Assembly: GCA_007922195.1 (NCBI GenBank)
Contig: ML681971.1
Location: 23,997,264-24,061,263 of the forward strand
DNA from: Podocnemis expansa
Taxonomy: Eukaryota; Chordata; Testudines; Podocnemididae
Direction of reading: 5' to 3'
Length of the DNA: 64,000 bases
In this document: positions 46,106 to 57,041 of the stretch, piece after piece
Layout: each line of letters opens with the position of its first letter
How positions within the stretch are numbered: position 1 is the stretch's first letter
The notes under the pieces: model-generated
What the model was told of the DNA's origin: nothing
Databases searched by the model: none
Seen by the model: only the letters and a program-made list of their open reading frames with translations
Program-made: the position numbers and the translations under genes

Positions 46106-46265
46106 TTGACCCTGCTGTCCTGTGCACCTCTGCAGTATATAGGTGGCCCTGTCCCTGCCCCCCCTTTCAGTTCCTTCTTTCCACCCTCAGCAATGGTCCT
46201 GGAACTGTCTGCACTTGCAATTCAGCAAGCACCTGTCTTTTGTCCAATTCTGTCCGACTTCATTG

Positions 46266-48800
46266 ATGCTTAGTTGGGAGAATTTATTCATATCGATCTT
46301 TCCACCAGGTTCCAAATGTGCTGGCGAGTCAACATCCCAGTTGTGCGGAGACTTCACTTGCATTGACACCGAACCAGCCATCCTGGGTTTCAAGCCCTGC
46401 GCCAACTGCTGCAAGGCCTTCGTGATCAGTGACCCTCACAAGAAGTGCTTGAAGTGTCTAGGAGAGACTCATACGGCCAACAAATGACAGATCTGCTGGC
46501 CCTTCAAGCCTAGGACCCAAAAGGAGCAGGCACACCACCTTTGCTCAATGGCACCGGAAAAGGCCTCGCAGCTGACATCATTGCGAACTATAATCGGCCT
46601 CAGCACAGGGACCATCAGTGCCACACGCCCATTCAGCACTGGCCTGTCCTTGGCACTGCTCCCTGTCCGGGAGGCCGAAGAAACCCTCTGACCCAAGCCA
46701 AGGGAAGCCTCACCAACAGCACAGCCCCAGATCACCAGCACCAGAACCACCCACAGAGCAGAGACTGCAGTCAGTGCCAATCACTGTTCCCTCTAAGCTG
46801 CACATGTGTGTGCACGCACATGGATCATGAAACCTGTGCTCACAACAAAATAAAGTGAGCACAAAAAAATTCAATAGTGCTACTATGGTGCTCACAAAGA
46901 AATGTTTTTTGCGCACACAGTCTACAAGTAATTAGAGGGAACATTGCTGCCAATCTCCTTGACGCCAGAGGCTTTTGAAGCTGCTACCAAGGCCATCCAG
47001 CAGCTTCCGAACCCCACTCTGCCAAGACCGGCGATATCCAGGGAAAAGTGGGCCTGCTCTCCTACACCTGGTCAGACTTGGAACATGAGTCCACCTCAAT
47101 TGGCACGGGAGGTGGCAGTCCAACAAGAGGACCAATGGGGCAGTGCACAAGGCTATTGGAAGTCTGCTCCAAGCTCTCTGGAACACCTCCCGAGGGATGA
47201 CTGGCACAGTCCCTCAGTGCTGCAGACACAACAGTCCCCAACACTCCACTAAGAGGACACCCCATGAGCTGCTCCTCTGGAAACATCTTCCACCCTCCTC
47301 TCCTTGGAGTCTGAGCCAGGGGACAATGGGGAATACTTTTGGTTCTCCCTGGAGGTCTCCCCTCCGGACTGCTCCTTGGTGCAATCTCAGACATCATGCT
47401 GTGCTGGGTCCAAATCAGAGTAATCAGAGGACTCTGATGCTGACAGTCGTCAACACCACTGACCCTGGCACCGACAACAGCCAAGCTGGCAGATAAGCGC
47501 AGGAGGAAGTGCTCCCCATTGTTCTCCCAACGCAGTGAGTCTTGGGCCTGAGCCCCAGCACTGAAGGCCTTAGTGCCATCCTCGCCACACAATACCCCAT
47601 GGGCATTGACCTGCAAAAGATGCCATTCTTGGAGATCCCCTCATCCTGGAGAATCTAACAACCACAGCTCCCGACACACAGCAGCATCCAACACAGAATT
47701 GGACGCCAGCACAAGACAGTCCAGCTCCCACCACAGTACTTCACGGGTCATGTCATCTTCATCACCTGACAAAGCAGCGTATCAGAGATCCCTGTCATTT
47801 AAGGAAAACCCCCATGCCCACCAAGAGCTGTTAAGGCACATGGCCACAAACCCTGACCTACAAATCGAGATGGTCAGAAAAGACTGACCCACTGTTCGAC
47901 CTAGGCAAGGCAGCCCCCCCCCACAGCCAGGGTAGTGGTCCCACTACATAAGGGAGTCCTCAAAATTGCCAGAGCCAGCTGGCAGACTCCTTCCTCGATC
48001 CCCCCTGTATCCAGGAGAGGAGAGAGGAAATACCACATCTCTGCAGACAGATTCACTTTCCTCTTTAGCCATCCCACCCTGGGTTCCCCAGTGGTTGATG
48101 CAGTGGACCAGCGGGAGCAACAGGGTCAACCAGCTGCCACACCAAAGAACAAGGAGGCCAAATAGCTCAACCTCGTCGGCAGGAAAATGTACTCAACCAT
48201 GGCCATGCAGTTGCGTATTGCCAGCCACCAGACCCTCATGGGCAGGTATGTTTTTAATCTGTGGAAGTCCATGGAGAGATTCAGGAGACCTCAGCCCATA
48301 CAACCACTCCCAGGACTATAACACCTTGGTGGAGGAGGGCCTCCTGACAGTTCAGGACGCGCTCCCAACTACTTCTTGGGACACCATAGACACTGGGAGC
48401 CATGGGGTGCCATCAGCAGTCAACAAGCTCAGGGCTGCCTGGCTGCAGGGCTCAGAACTATCGCCACAAATGCAGCGTCCATCCAAGACCTCCCTTTCAA
48501 GGGACCACTGCTGTTTACTGAATTGACGGATTCCAAGCTCAATGGAATGAAGGACTCGCATATCACCTTAAGATCACTCAGCTTGTATGCTCCTCAGTCA
48601 GTCAGGTGCTCTTTCTGCCATCAGGAGCAACAGCAACAGCAAGGCTCTCAACCCAGGCCCTTCCAGCCTTCCCAGCAACCCTATGGGAATGGAGACAGAG
48701 ATAGGAGCCAAGGTGGAAGGGGCTCCGGGTCTCAAGGGAATACACAGGCGCCTATAGGCAGGGAAATAACAGCTCCTGCTTGTCCAACCAGAGGCAGAGG
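46266..48800 (+). pseudogene. DIRS A gag remnant
   Basis: The start region MLSWENLFISIFPPG matches the opening of gag in B and C. The Cys/His cluster follows as C-A-N-C-C-K-A-F, then H-K-K-C-L-K-C-L-G-E-T-H, then a stop and Q-I-C. The middle is low-complexity Ser/Pro/Gln. The C-terminal part (about 48180-48700) includes 'RIASHQTLMGRYVFNLW', FKGPLLFTELTDSKLNGMKD and a QQQQQ-rich tail. Several frameshifts and stops, and a hAT insertion at 46782-46946, break it. Confidence 0.72.
46782..46946. mobile_element. non-autonomous hAT transposon, CACTGTTCCCTCT family (165 bp), inside DIRS A gag
   Basis: Ends CACTGTTCCCTCTAAGCTG and TTAGAGGGAACATTG are inverted. The target duplication is GTGCCAAT (46774-46781) and CTGCCAAT (46947-46954), with one mismatch. 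It is the same family as 21354-21538, including the inner CAACAAAATAAAG word. Its position proves that this hAT family was active after DIRS A inserted. Confidence 0.92.
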
Positions 48801-48925
48801 TTTTGACCTCTTGCTCAAGAGCTGCCTCAACAGCAAGAATGACCAGACCCCACCATTCAGGAACTGCCTAGGGCTGTTCTACCACCAGTGGGCCAAAAAT
48901 CACATCAGCCCACTGGATCCTAGAT

Positions 48926-49475
48926 GTGGTCTCACAAGGCTACTCCATCCAGTTCAGATCCAGACCTCGGGACCGAAAACTACCCCCTCCCTACAGCAAC
49001 AGGGCTCCCTCCCATGAAACTCTACTACAGCTGGAGTACCAAAGACTACTCACACTCGGGGTGATAGAAAGAGTCCCCACAAGGGAGCGAGGGAGGGGCT
49101 TCTACTCCCACTACTTCCTGGTCCTGAAAGCAAATGGAGGCTTATGCCTGATTCTGGACCTCAGGGCCCTAAACAAATAGTTAAAAAGAATAAAATTCCA
49201 AATGGTATCCCTATCTCAGATTATTCCCTCTCTAAACCCTGGGCACTGGTTTGTGGCCCTCGATTTAAAGTACACGTACTTCCTTCCATATTTCGATAAA
49301 GCAAGGACACAGAAAGTCTCTCTGCTTCATAGCGGGCAGGAACCATTTACAGTTTACCACACTGCCATTTGGCCTCTTGTTGGCCGCATGGGTGTTCACA
49401 AAGAGCATCGCGGCTGTAGCAGCTCACCTAAGAAAACAAATGGTCAGGATATACCCATAACTAGATAGCTGGTTG
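48926..49475 (+). pseudogene. DIRS A reverse transcriptase remnant
   Basis: The N-terminal RT segment reads GYSIQFRSRPRDRKLPPPYS, then LEYQRLLTLGVIERVP, then VLKANGGLCLILDLRALNK (fingers motif), and reaches a TAG at 49178. It continues in the same frame with IPSLNPGHWFVALDLKYTYF, the palm motif A containing the first catalytic Asp. A frameshift then moves the YLDD-box equivalent to another frame (near 49455-49475), where it reads P-stop-L-D-S-W, so the second catalytic Asp is Ser. RT would copy element RNA; this copy cannot. Confidence 0.82.
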
Positions 49476-49749
49476 TTTAGTGCAAGTCCAAACACCAGGT
49501 CCACCACAACATGCACATGACTTGATGCCTGTGCAGTAAGCTAGGCCTCCTATTACACTTAGAAAAATCAAAGCTCTCATCCTTAAGGAGAATAGAATTC
49601 ATAGGGGCTCAATAAGAGCAAGGACCTTGTCTCTCCTGTCGAGGTTTCAGTCCATGTTTACTATATTTGAGAGTTGAGGTGCGCCCCTGTGACCACTGAC
49701 CTACAGCTGCTGGGCCACATGGCAGCCTCCACTTAAGTGATAAGAACAG

Positions 49750-50330
49750 CATGCCTTCATATGAGGCCCCTACAACTGTGTCTGGCAGCAGCCTTCCACC
49801 CACACCATCATTCCCTGAACTGGGTGGTCACATCCCAAAGCGCGCATTGGATCAACTAAGAGTATGGCAGGATCCAGTGTTCCCTTGCAAAAGGGTCCCA
49901 TTTGAAGCCCAGAGCCCCACTATAACTCTGATCACAGACACATCGTACCAGGGTTGGGGAGCCCACATTATGGGAGGCCTATCCATCCATAGGGTGTGGT
50001 CATGGGAGAACAGCAACCTCTACGTAAGTGTGAAGGAGCTGAGAGTGATTCACTTAGCATGTACAGCCTTCCTGGACAAGATAGAGGGAAGGGCAATCCA
50101 CGTTCTGACAGACAAGATGACAGCCATGTTCTACTCCAATCACCAAGGGAGAGCTCGCTCACCCACGTTCTGCAAGGAAGCATCCCTCCTGTGAGAACTG
50201 GTGCTGAGGTACAACTTCATCCCAATAGCCTCCCAGCTACCGGGGGTGAAACTCCCAGGCAGATACACTGAGCAGACACTTCCTCTCCCAACATGAGTGA
50301 TCCCTCCACATAGATGTCGTGGACCACCTC
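49750..50330 (+). pseudogene. DIRS A RNase H remnant
   Basis: TDTSYQGWGAHIMGG (first catalytic Asp), VSVKELRVIHLACTAF (Glu) and HVLTDKMTAMFYSNHQG (Asp) follow each other at the spacing of the RNase H of DIRS elements. A TGA at about 50192 ends the frame. The methyltransferase-like segment typical of DIRS is not clearly seen after it. Confidence 0.75.
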
Positions 50331-50398
50331 TTCAGGCTCTGGGGCCAACCCCGGATGAATCTATTTGCCTCACAAGGGAACCGTAAAGGCAATCAATT

Positions 50399-51000
50399 GT
50401 GCTTGCTCAGAAGGATGGAGAGGGGCTCACATTCAGATGCCCTCCTGATAGACTGGGGGGGAAGCACTCCTCTACCCCCCCCTCCATCCAACTGATCCAG
50501 AGGGTCCTATCAAAGATCAAGAGACACAGGGCAGACATAATTCTAATAGCCCCGGCCTGGCCCCACCAACCAAGGTATATTACCTTATTAGACCTCTCAA
50601 TATCTCCACCCATAATACTTCAGTTCAGGGAGGACCTGCTCACACAGGACTCCAGCCGCTTGCACCACCCAGACCCGGGGTACTACACCTGACAGCACGG
50701 AGGCTGCATGAGTGAACCCCAGTGAGAGGGCACGCTCAGAAGGACTGCAAAGTGTCCTGACTGAAAGCAGGAAGCCCTCCATGAGTGCCACACCTACAGG
50801 ATCAAATGGAAATGCTACTCCTTTTGGGCCTGGGAAAGTGGGGTGGATCCCAAGTCTGCCATGATCAAAGCAATACTGGACTACCTCCTAAACCTAAAAA
50901 TGAAGGGTCTCATACTTCCCTCTCTCAAAGTGCACTTAGCAGCAATTTCAGCCCTTCACAATATTTTCGATGGGGTAACTCCTTTCTCTCATCCCATGAC
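50399..51000 (+). pseudogene. DIRS A pol linker and tyrosine-recombinase N-terminal remnant
   Basis: 50399-50692 encodes a decayed linker (LIQRVLSKIKRHRADIILIA then PAWPHQPRYITLLDLSI) that in DIRS lies between RNase H and the recombinase. From about 50800, in shifting frames, come GVDPKSAMIKAILDYLLNLK and SLKVHLAAISALHNIFDGV, the SAM-like DNA-binding domain of the recombinase. The catalytic R..HxxR..Y domain is absent because the sequence jumps into the right ITR at about 51000. Confidence 0.7.
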
Positions 51001-51122
51001 CCTACAGGGATAGGCTAGGGCCAAAAGATTCTGAGCATCCATGCACCTCGGCACATAGACACCTATACCAGAATGTATGTGAGCAGCCTGTCTTGAAGAA
51101 GGATGTTTACTGGTAAGTAACC
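51001..51122 (+). repeat. DIRS A right inverted terminal repeat
   Basis: It reads CCTACAGGGATAGGCTAGGG, GCATCCATGCACCTCGGC, AGACACCTATACCAGAATG, GTGAGCAGCCTGTCTTGAAG and ends TTTACTGGTAAGTAACC. It is inverted against 46003-46105. Confidence 0.88.
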
Positions 51123-52929
51123 TTCCATTTTCTTTGCTTTGGCTTGCATCATACATTTTCAATGTACTTCTGTGGGCCAGAAAAACCCAAAATTTCTAAT
51201 CTCCATTTCCACAGCCAGCTGACTACTGCTTTTACACATTCAGTACAACACAAATGAAAAGGGGGGGGGGGGGGAAGAGAGATCAGACATGTTGCTCATG
51301 CTGTTTCCCTGAAGACTGCAAAGGGAACACCTTGCTCTTGTTAATCTCATCATTTTGGGTTAGAGACCAGATACAACAGTGACCAATTCTCTCTCATTGA
51401 ACAAAGGGCTCCTCTGTCATGACCGACCATAGGAATCATCCCAGAAAATCTCTGTTTCAGGGGGAGGGAGTGAGAGATTTGTTCTGCACAGTTTATCACC
51501 AGCAGAAACAAAAATCAAAGATGGCTCTTTTCATCTCCCAGGCTACACTGGCTTTTAACAAATTCTCTTTGAGAACAAAGTGCCTGCCACGCATGGCTGG
51601 CATTCAGTCTGAGTCAAAATTGTTTAATGGGATCTTCTGAATAAAAGAGAGTCACAGGCTTTCCTCAGAGTAAGATGGGCATTTACAAGAAAACAAGTGC
51701 CATGCAAAATATGGATAGCAACTCTACAGTCTGAAGGAGATTGTGGCATTCTTCCAGGGCATCATTAAACTCTTCTTAATCAAACAAAATGTTGGGGGTA
51801 TTTTCTCTGTTTCAGATGGACAGCAGCTGAGCCAATAAAAAAGATCAAGAAAAAAACAAAGAGTAGGAATAAATGGTAAGTTTTCAGAGTGAAGAGATGT
51901 AAATAGCTGGGTTCTTCAAGGGTCTGTGCTGGGACCAGTACTGATCAACATATTCATAAATGATCTGGGGAAAAAAAAAGGTTAACAGTCTGCAGATGAT
52001 ACAAATTTACAAGAATTACTTAGATTTGTAATCATTTATTGAGCACAAAGTTGCATAAGGAGCATCCCAATTATTGTGATTTAGTGACTTTCTGTTGTAT
52101 CATATACTTGAAATAATCGGACAGGACTGTCCTCTCTCACACACCAACTTTATCATTGATTCTGTTTGAGTTAATCTTGACTTAAACCAGCATAAATGAA
52201 AGACACCTCAGGCCCCAGTAAAAATCCAAAGAAGAGTATCTAGCCCAGCTGTTTATGGTATATTTGGTTACAACATGATGCAGTTAAAAAAAAGTTATTA
52301 GATTTATTACATGTTCATGCATATTAAAAAATGGACAGCAACAGTAGTCACAAGGAAAAGTTAAAGCTCTTGTATTCAAGACAGTCTTAAAAGGATGCAG
52401 TTACTTAATTTAGACCCAAAATTTAGGATCTAGTAAATGATTTTTCAAGATTTTACAAAGTGTAATATAAATCTTTAAATGGCTTTAAGATGTTCAAGCT
52501 TGGTTTGGCAAACCAGACCAATTAACTCTATGCTTAAATTCATTGACTTTAAAGACTAGAACTGACCGTATCATCTGTTCTGGCCTCCTGTGTATCAGAG
52601 GTGTTTAAATTCATTTGACTTAAAAAGTTAAACATGTGCTTAAGTGGCTTCCTGACTGGGGTAGACTTACATGAACACTTACATGTTTTGCTAAATCAAA
52701 GTCTTAGTTGGCTTTGCAGCATTGTAACTCAAATGTTCCATAACAAGAAACTGAAAAGGAAAGTGAAACGATATTCTCTATTTTCTTTGTCTCAGGTGAG
52801 TGAAATTCAAAAAATTAAACTGCATCAATGATGAAAGGGAATATTTTTTTAAAATACTTTCCATTTTTACTAAATGACAAATTTAATATCTGTTTTAAAG
52901 ATGATTTAAAGCCAGGATAACAACAAAAG

Positions 52930-53150
52930 AAAAGCAGTGTGGTCCAGCAGATAGTGCACTGGACTAGACCACAGGAGAACAGGATTCCATTGTTACCTCT
53001 CTGCCACAGTGCCGCTGGCCTCCTGGGTGACTTTGGACATGTCAAGTAACCCCACTGCGCTTCGGTTTACCACTATGTTACATGACAATGAGACTTGCCT
53101 CCTTTTTTAAAGCATTGTGATCTACAGATAAAAAGCACTAAATGGGACCT
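52930..53150 (+). repeat. MIR-like SINE
   Basis: AAGCAGTGTGGTCCAGCAGA, AGTGCACTGGACTAGACCAC, CTCTGCCACAGTGCC, GGGTGACTTTGGACATGTCA and a tail AAGCATTGTGATCTACAGAT keep the plus-sense SINE order. Confidence 0.72.
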
Positions 53151-53526
53151 TAGATATTTTTGGTTTATCTTCAAAACACCAAAAGCAATTGGGGTTGCCT
53201 ACAAATAAAAGTTGTTTAGCTGTTTAACTACAATTGTCTTTTTAAATGATTTCATTAAGCAGGTGCAAACCCCTTTTGGAAGATATTCAAATAGTGTCTT
53301 AGTTGTATCAGTTTAGCTAAATTCTTGTAAACAGATTTAACTGTATCCCTCAAGCTTTATGCACCAGTTTAAGTAAATCCATCTAAAAAACACGTTTCAT
53401 TAAACTGGTATGATATTTGGCTTTAGACATGGCTGCAGATTATAGCACAAAGTATCACTTGTCTACTCTCTTTTTTGTGTCTAGGACAGAGCCTCATCTG
53501 GTGTGAATTGTCATAGCTCAAAAGAA

Positions 53527-53625
53527 CTAAAAAACAAACAAGGAGTCCTGTGGCATTTAAAGACTAACAAATTTATTTATTGCATGAGCTTTCGTGGGAT
53601 AAGATCCCACTTTGTCAGAACTCAG
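53527..53625 (+). repeat. GTGGCAC..CTTTCGTGGG short repeat, copy 8
   Basis: AAACAAACAAGGAGTCCTGT, GGCATTTAAAGACTAACAAA, GCATGAGCTTTCGTGGGATA, AGATCCCACTTTGTCAGAAC. It is among the best-preserved copies. Confidence 0.9.
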
Positions 53626-54724
53626 CAGAAGTAAGACAACTCTTACCAGCTGCAAATTTGCTAGGGTTTGAAAAAGGGCTTTCAAACTAGTAAAATTTTT
53701 CTTCTTTCCTCTCCTGCTAACTTTAAAAAGGGGTATTCTGAATGTAATTTGTCATACATGGCTCCTCAACTCAGATCTTCTCATACAAGATGCATAACAG
53801 AAAGGGATGATAACTTTTCCCCATATCCTCAAAAGTACCTAAATTTTAGTGGGAATTAGGCACTTAAGTACTTTTGAGGATCTAGGCCTTTGAAATAGCA
53901 CATTTCAAATGGCATAGCAAACACACGCTGATTGTTAAAACAATTATAGGAGCAGGAGCATTCAACATGGAACACCAACACCAAGAGCTAACAGAGAGAG
54001 GAGAGGAGTCTTGCAATTTCTAAATACACCCAACACATTTAAAGTCCTGTCTCATTTAGCAGGAATGAATTTAAAACATTGTCCCAGAAGCTATGGTGCT
54101 CACCTCCAGGCTTCAACAATGGAAGATGTAATCAAAAGCTGGTGGAATCTACAGGGAATTCAGCTCCTAGTTTTTATATATCCAGCACAGTTTTTATTCT
54201 ATATCATTGTAAGATTACAACAGGATATTCTTAGCCAAGACCTGCTACTGGCATGCAAAAATAATATATAATGCAGATAAATTATTAGCTCTGATGTCAG
54301 TAGAGCATGGAAAGCCACACAGATTTTCTCGACCTAACTTACTGTTTATTAACTATGCAAATTGACAGGCAGCACCCATGGGAAGAAAGCAGCTAGCGAA
54401 CAGCTGCCTCTGCCAGGTAGCTGCCACCAGTCATTGTTGCAGCTGCTCTGCAAGTGAAAAAGGAAGATTTAATGCCAATAGGGTAGAAAAGCTGTCTTAT
54501 TGGCATCTATTGAACTGGCACACGTGAATTTGCTACGCCAGAGGCAAAGCGCTATAAAGAAGATTTCCACCCTACATCATAATACAGCAACTCTGGCTGG
54601 TGTGAGAAATCACAACACTGTGGACATCAGAGGAGTTGCACCCAATTATGCCAAAGATTAATTTGGCTTCATGTTTCTAAAGGCACTTGAAAAGGTTGCT
54701 GCAATGGTCTTAACATATGCTATA

Positions 54725-54830
54725 TAAGAGCATGGGCGTTACGTTGATTGTAAGCTCTTTGGGACAGGAACCTTTTTCTTGTTCTGTGTTTGTACAGCAT
54801 CTAGCATAATGGGGTGCTGGTTCACTTCAG
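54725..54830 (+). repeat. L3/SINE tail fragment
   Basis: TTGATTGTAAGCTCTTTGGG, ACAGGAACC, then GTGTTTGTACAGCATCTAGC and ATAATGGGGTGCTGG, the common amniote tail. Confidence 0.7.
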
Positions 54831-57041
54831 TTTTTCAGTCCAGCCTGTATCTCAGTGTTTTACAACTATGCAAGGTAAGATTATATCAAAAGGTCCTGAG
54901 ACATGAGTATGGTAAGTTTGGTTCTGGAAGAAAGAACATACTCCTTAATCTGTTACAACTGCTAGGAATGGACTCCTGGTTTGAAGGGGATATTATGTCA
55001 TAGACAGAAGCTCAAGGTGAAGCTGAAAAGTTCAGCCACTTCCTGAAGATTAGCTAGCTAAGACTCATAACTGGTACTTTAAAAGCAACTTATAAACATA
55101 TTTGAAAATAACTTTAGTGTTCTTAGATTTTGCTGCTTGACTTTTGGAGCCAAAACCTGATCTTAGTAACACAGGAACTAAACTAGCTCCATTGAAGTTG
55201 GAGACAGTTACTCTGGGTTGACTCCTGTGTCACCAGGATGTGACTCTGGCCCTTAGACATTTACCTGTGCATAGAAGTCTACCCAGGTGAAATCCACGTT
55301 CCTACTGCAGTCTGGAGCACTATGGCAAGGTGATTTATGAGACTGCAGAGACTACTGGAAGAAGATGGGACATGCAGCTGGAGCATCTGCTCATTGTTAA
55401 TGTTCCCAGTAACAACAGAATTCAGTAGCACTGTTTTGAAGTGATCATTAATTATACCTGCTATACATACATGATTCTGCTTCATCATTTAGACCAAAAT
55501 TCGCCCTTTATCAAGTATTGTTCAGGCATTTAACCAGTGTGCCTGAGTAGATGGTCCATCACCATCATCCCTCATTCAGGGAATTTTGTTTCTAGAGTCA
55601 TCCTTCCATTATTTATTACATCTCTCACATCAAGCCAGCTGTGTTACTGTGAAGTCTGGACCTGATCCAAGGCCCACCAAGCTTAATAGGAATCTTTGCA
55701 TTGGTGACATTGGGGATTGGAGCAGATCCCCAGGCTCCATGAGCACTTCAGATGCAAGATGCACAGGATGTTTTCAGACACACAGCATAACCCATATGGT
55801 GCGATTTGTGTATCCTAATCTGTACCAAGGAGCAACAGCAAAGCATTTTTATTATTTGGGGCATGACTGCACTTCAACTTTTAGCCATTTTGAGCAGTAA
55901 TTATCACTTGAACTAATGTCTTTATAAATCCTTGTGAGACTAACTTTTGTTGTAGGGCACAACATTTTTTCTGGTCATGTTTAACCCTAGACTACTCTAT
56001 TTTGCTATAATTCAACACTTCAAATAGCATGTTTGTGTTGGGGCTACACAAGAATTTGCAGTCAATTGCATATGTAAACAAACAGATGAGACCAAACATA
56101 TATTCAAACAGCAAAGAAAAAGACACTGACAGTCAATGCCATTTTCAAGGGTTCACACTTGGTTCTAGAAGACCACAGTGAAGAAATACAAAAATCTTCA
56201 ATAGACAAAAAAAGAAGAATCATACTTTGAAGGACAAAGTGAGAGGGAAAGGGAAGGTTTTATCTAGGTAGCCCAGGCCATGAAGTAACAATATCATACC
56301 GACTTATGCTCATGGAAGCATTTAAAGGATAAAAGCCAAAGCTGGGTTTTATGGGCATGATCTAAAACCCAGTTAATCCCAATGACACAGAGCTTTGGAT
56401 CAAGCCCTAAAAGAGCAACTAACTGCCCTTTTTTTTTTTTTTTTTTAAGTTTGTGCAACAGTTGTTGGTAATAAGTAGTGCGAGTCTACAGGAACTCTAC
56501 AATAAGAAAGTCAATGTTCGTGACAACATGACCACTTGATTTTTAATTTGGGTCAGTGCTTTGACTTCAGCCCCAGGTTCCCCATATGCTTTAACTTGAG
56601 TTGTTCATCCAAGTTAGAAAGGGGAGCTGCCATGTATTCACTGCTATTCTAACTTAAACCAAGTTTGGTACACATTACTTTTTGGTTTGGTTTTTTTTTT
56701 TTAACTAGGTTTAGACACAGCCTCAATACTTGGGGTGCTCACTCTGTAGTTCCAATAACAAAGCACATAGGAAGCTGAGGAACCCAGGAGTGTAGACCAG
56801 CATTTGGCAACTCTTCACTGCGAGTGACAATCCCAGCTACTCTGATCCACTTTGGAGGTAATGCAGACAGTCCCTGCCCTCAGACATCTAGACTGTCTCT
56901 GGCTCAAACTACAGAAACATAGAAACTTGACACACATGTGTTCCCAACTGCCCGGATTACAGAGTACCTTGGGATGGCAGACGCTGTCACTACCAGTGAA
57001 AGTTCCAGGGAGGTGGCGAATCTCATGACAGGGGGCCAGAC

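Larger units (their letters stand above)
46003..51122 (+). mobile_element. DIRS-type retrotransposon A (5.1 kb, degenerate)
   Basis: In order: left ITR (46003-46105), gag (46266 to about 48800, interrupted by a hAT copy), reverse transcriptase (48926-49475), RNase H (about 49900-50330), recombinase core-binding start (50785-51000), right ITR (51001-51122). Every domain carries stops or frameshifts, so the copy is dead and older than B. Inverted termini and the gag and pol style place it in DIRS rather than in Gypsy or Ngaro. The recombinase catalytic half and the internal complementary region are missing. Confidence 0.88.
51126..57041. other. AT-rich DNA, sparse repeats, no gene recognised
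   Basis: It contains a G run (51261-51274), a MIR-like SINE (52930-53150), one short-repeat copy (53527-53625) and an L3-type tail (54725-54830). Open frames of 60-104 residues show no family signature. No minus-strand exon resembling DHRS11 exon 1 was found. Confidence 0.5.

Noticed and set aside
47062..47616. 184-aa open frame, minus strand
   Set aside because: Antisense shadow of the DIRS A gag region.
46003..51122. Element A as a Gypsy-type LTR retrotransposon or endogenous retrovirus
   Set aside because: Termini are inverted, not direct. There is no protease or envelope, and a tyrosine-recombinase segment follows RNase H, which fits DIRS.
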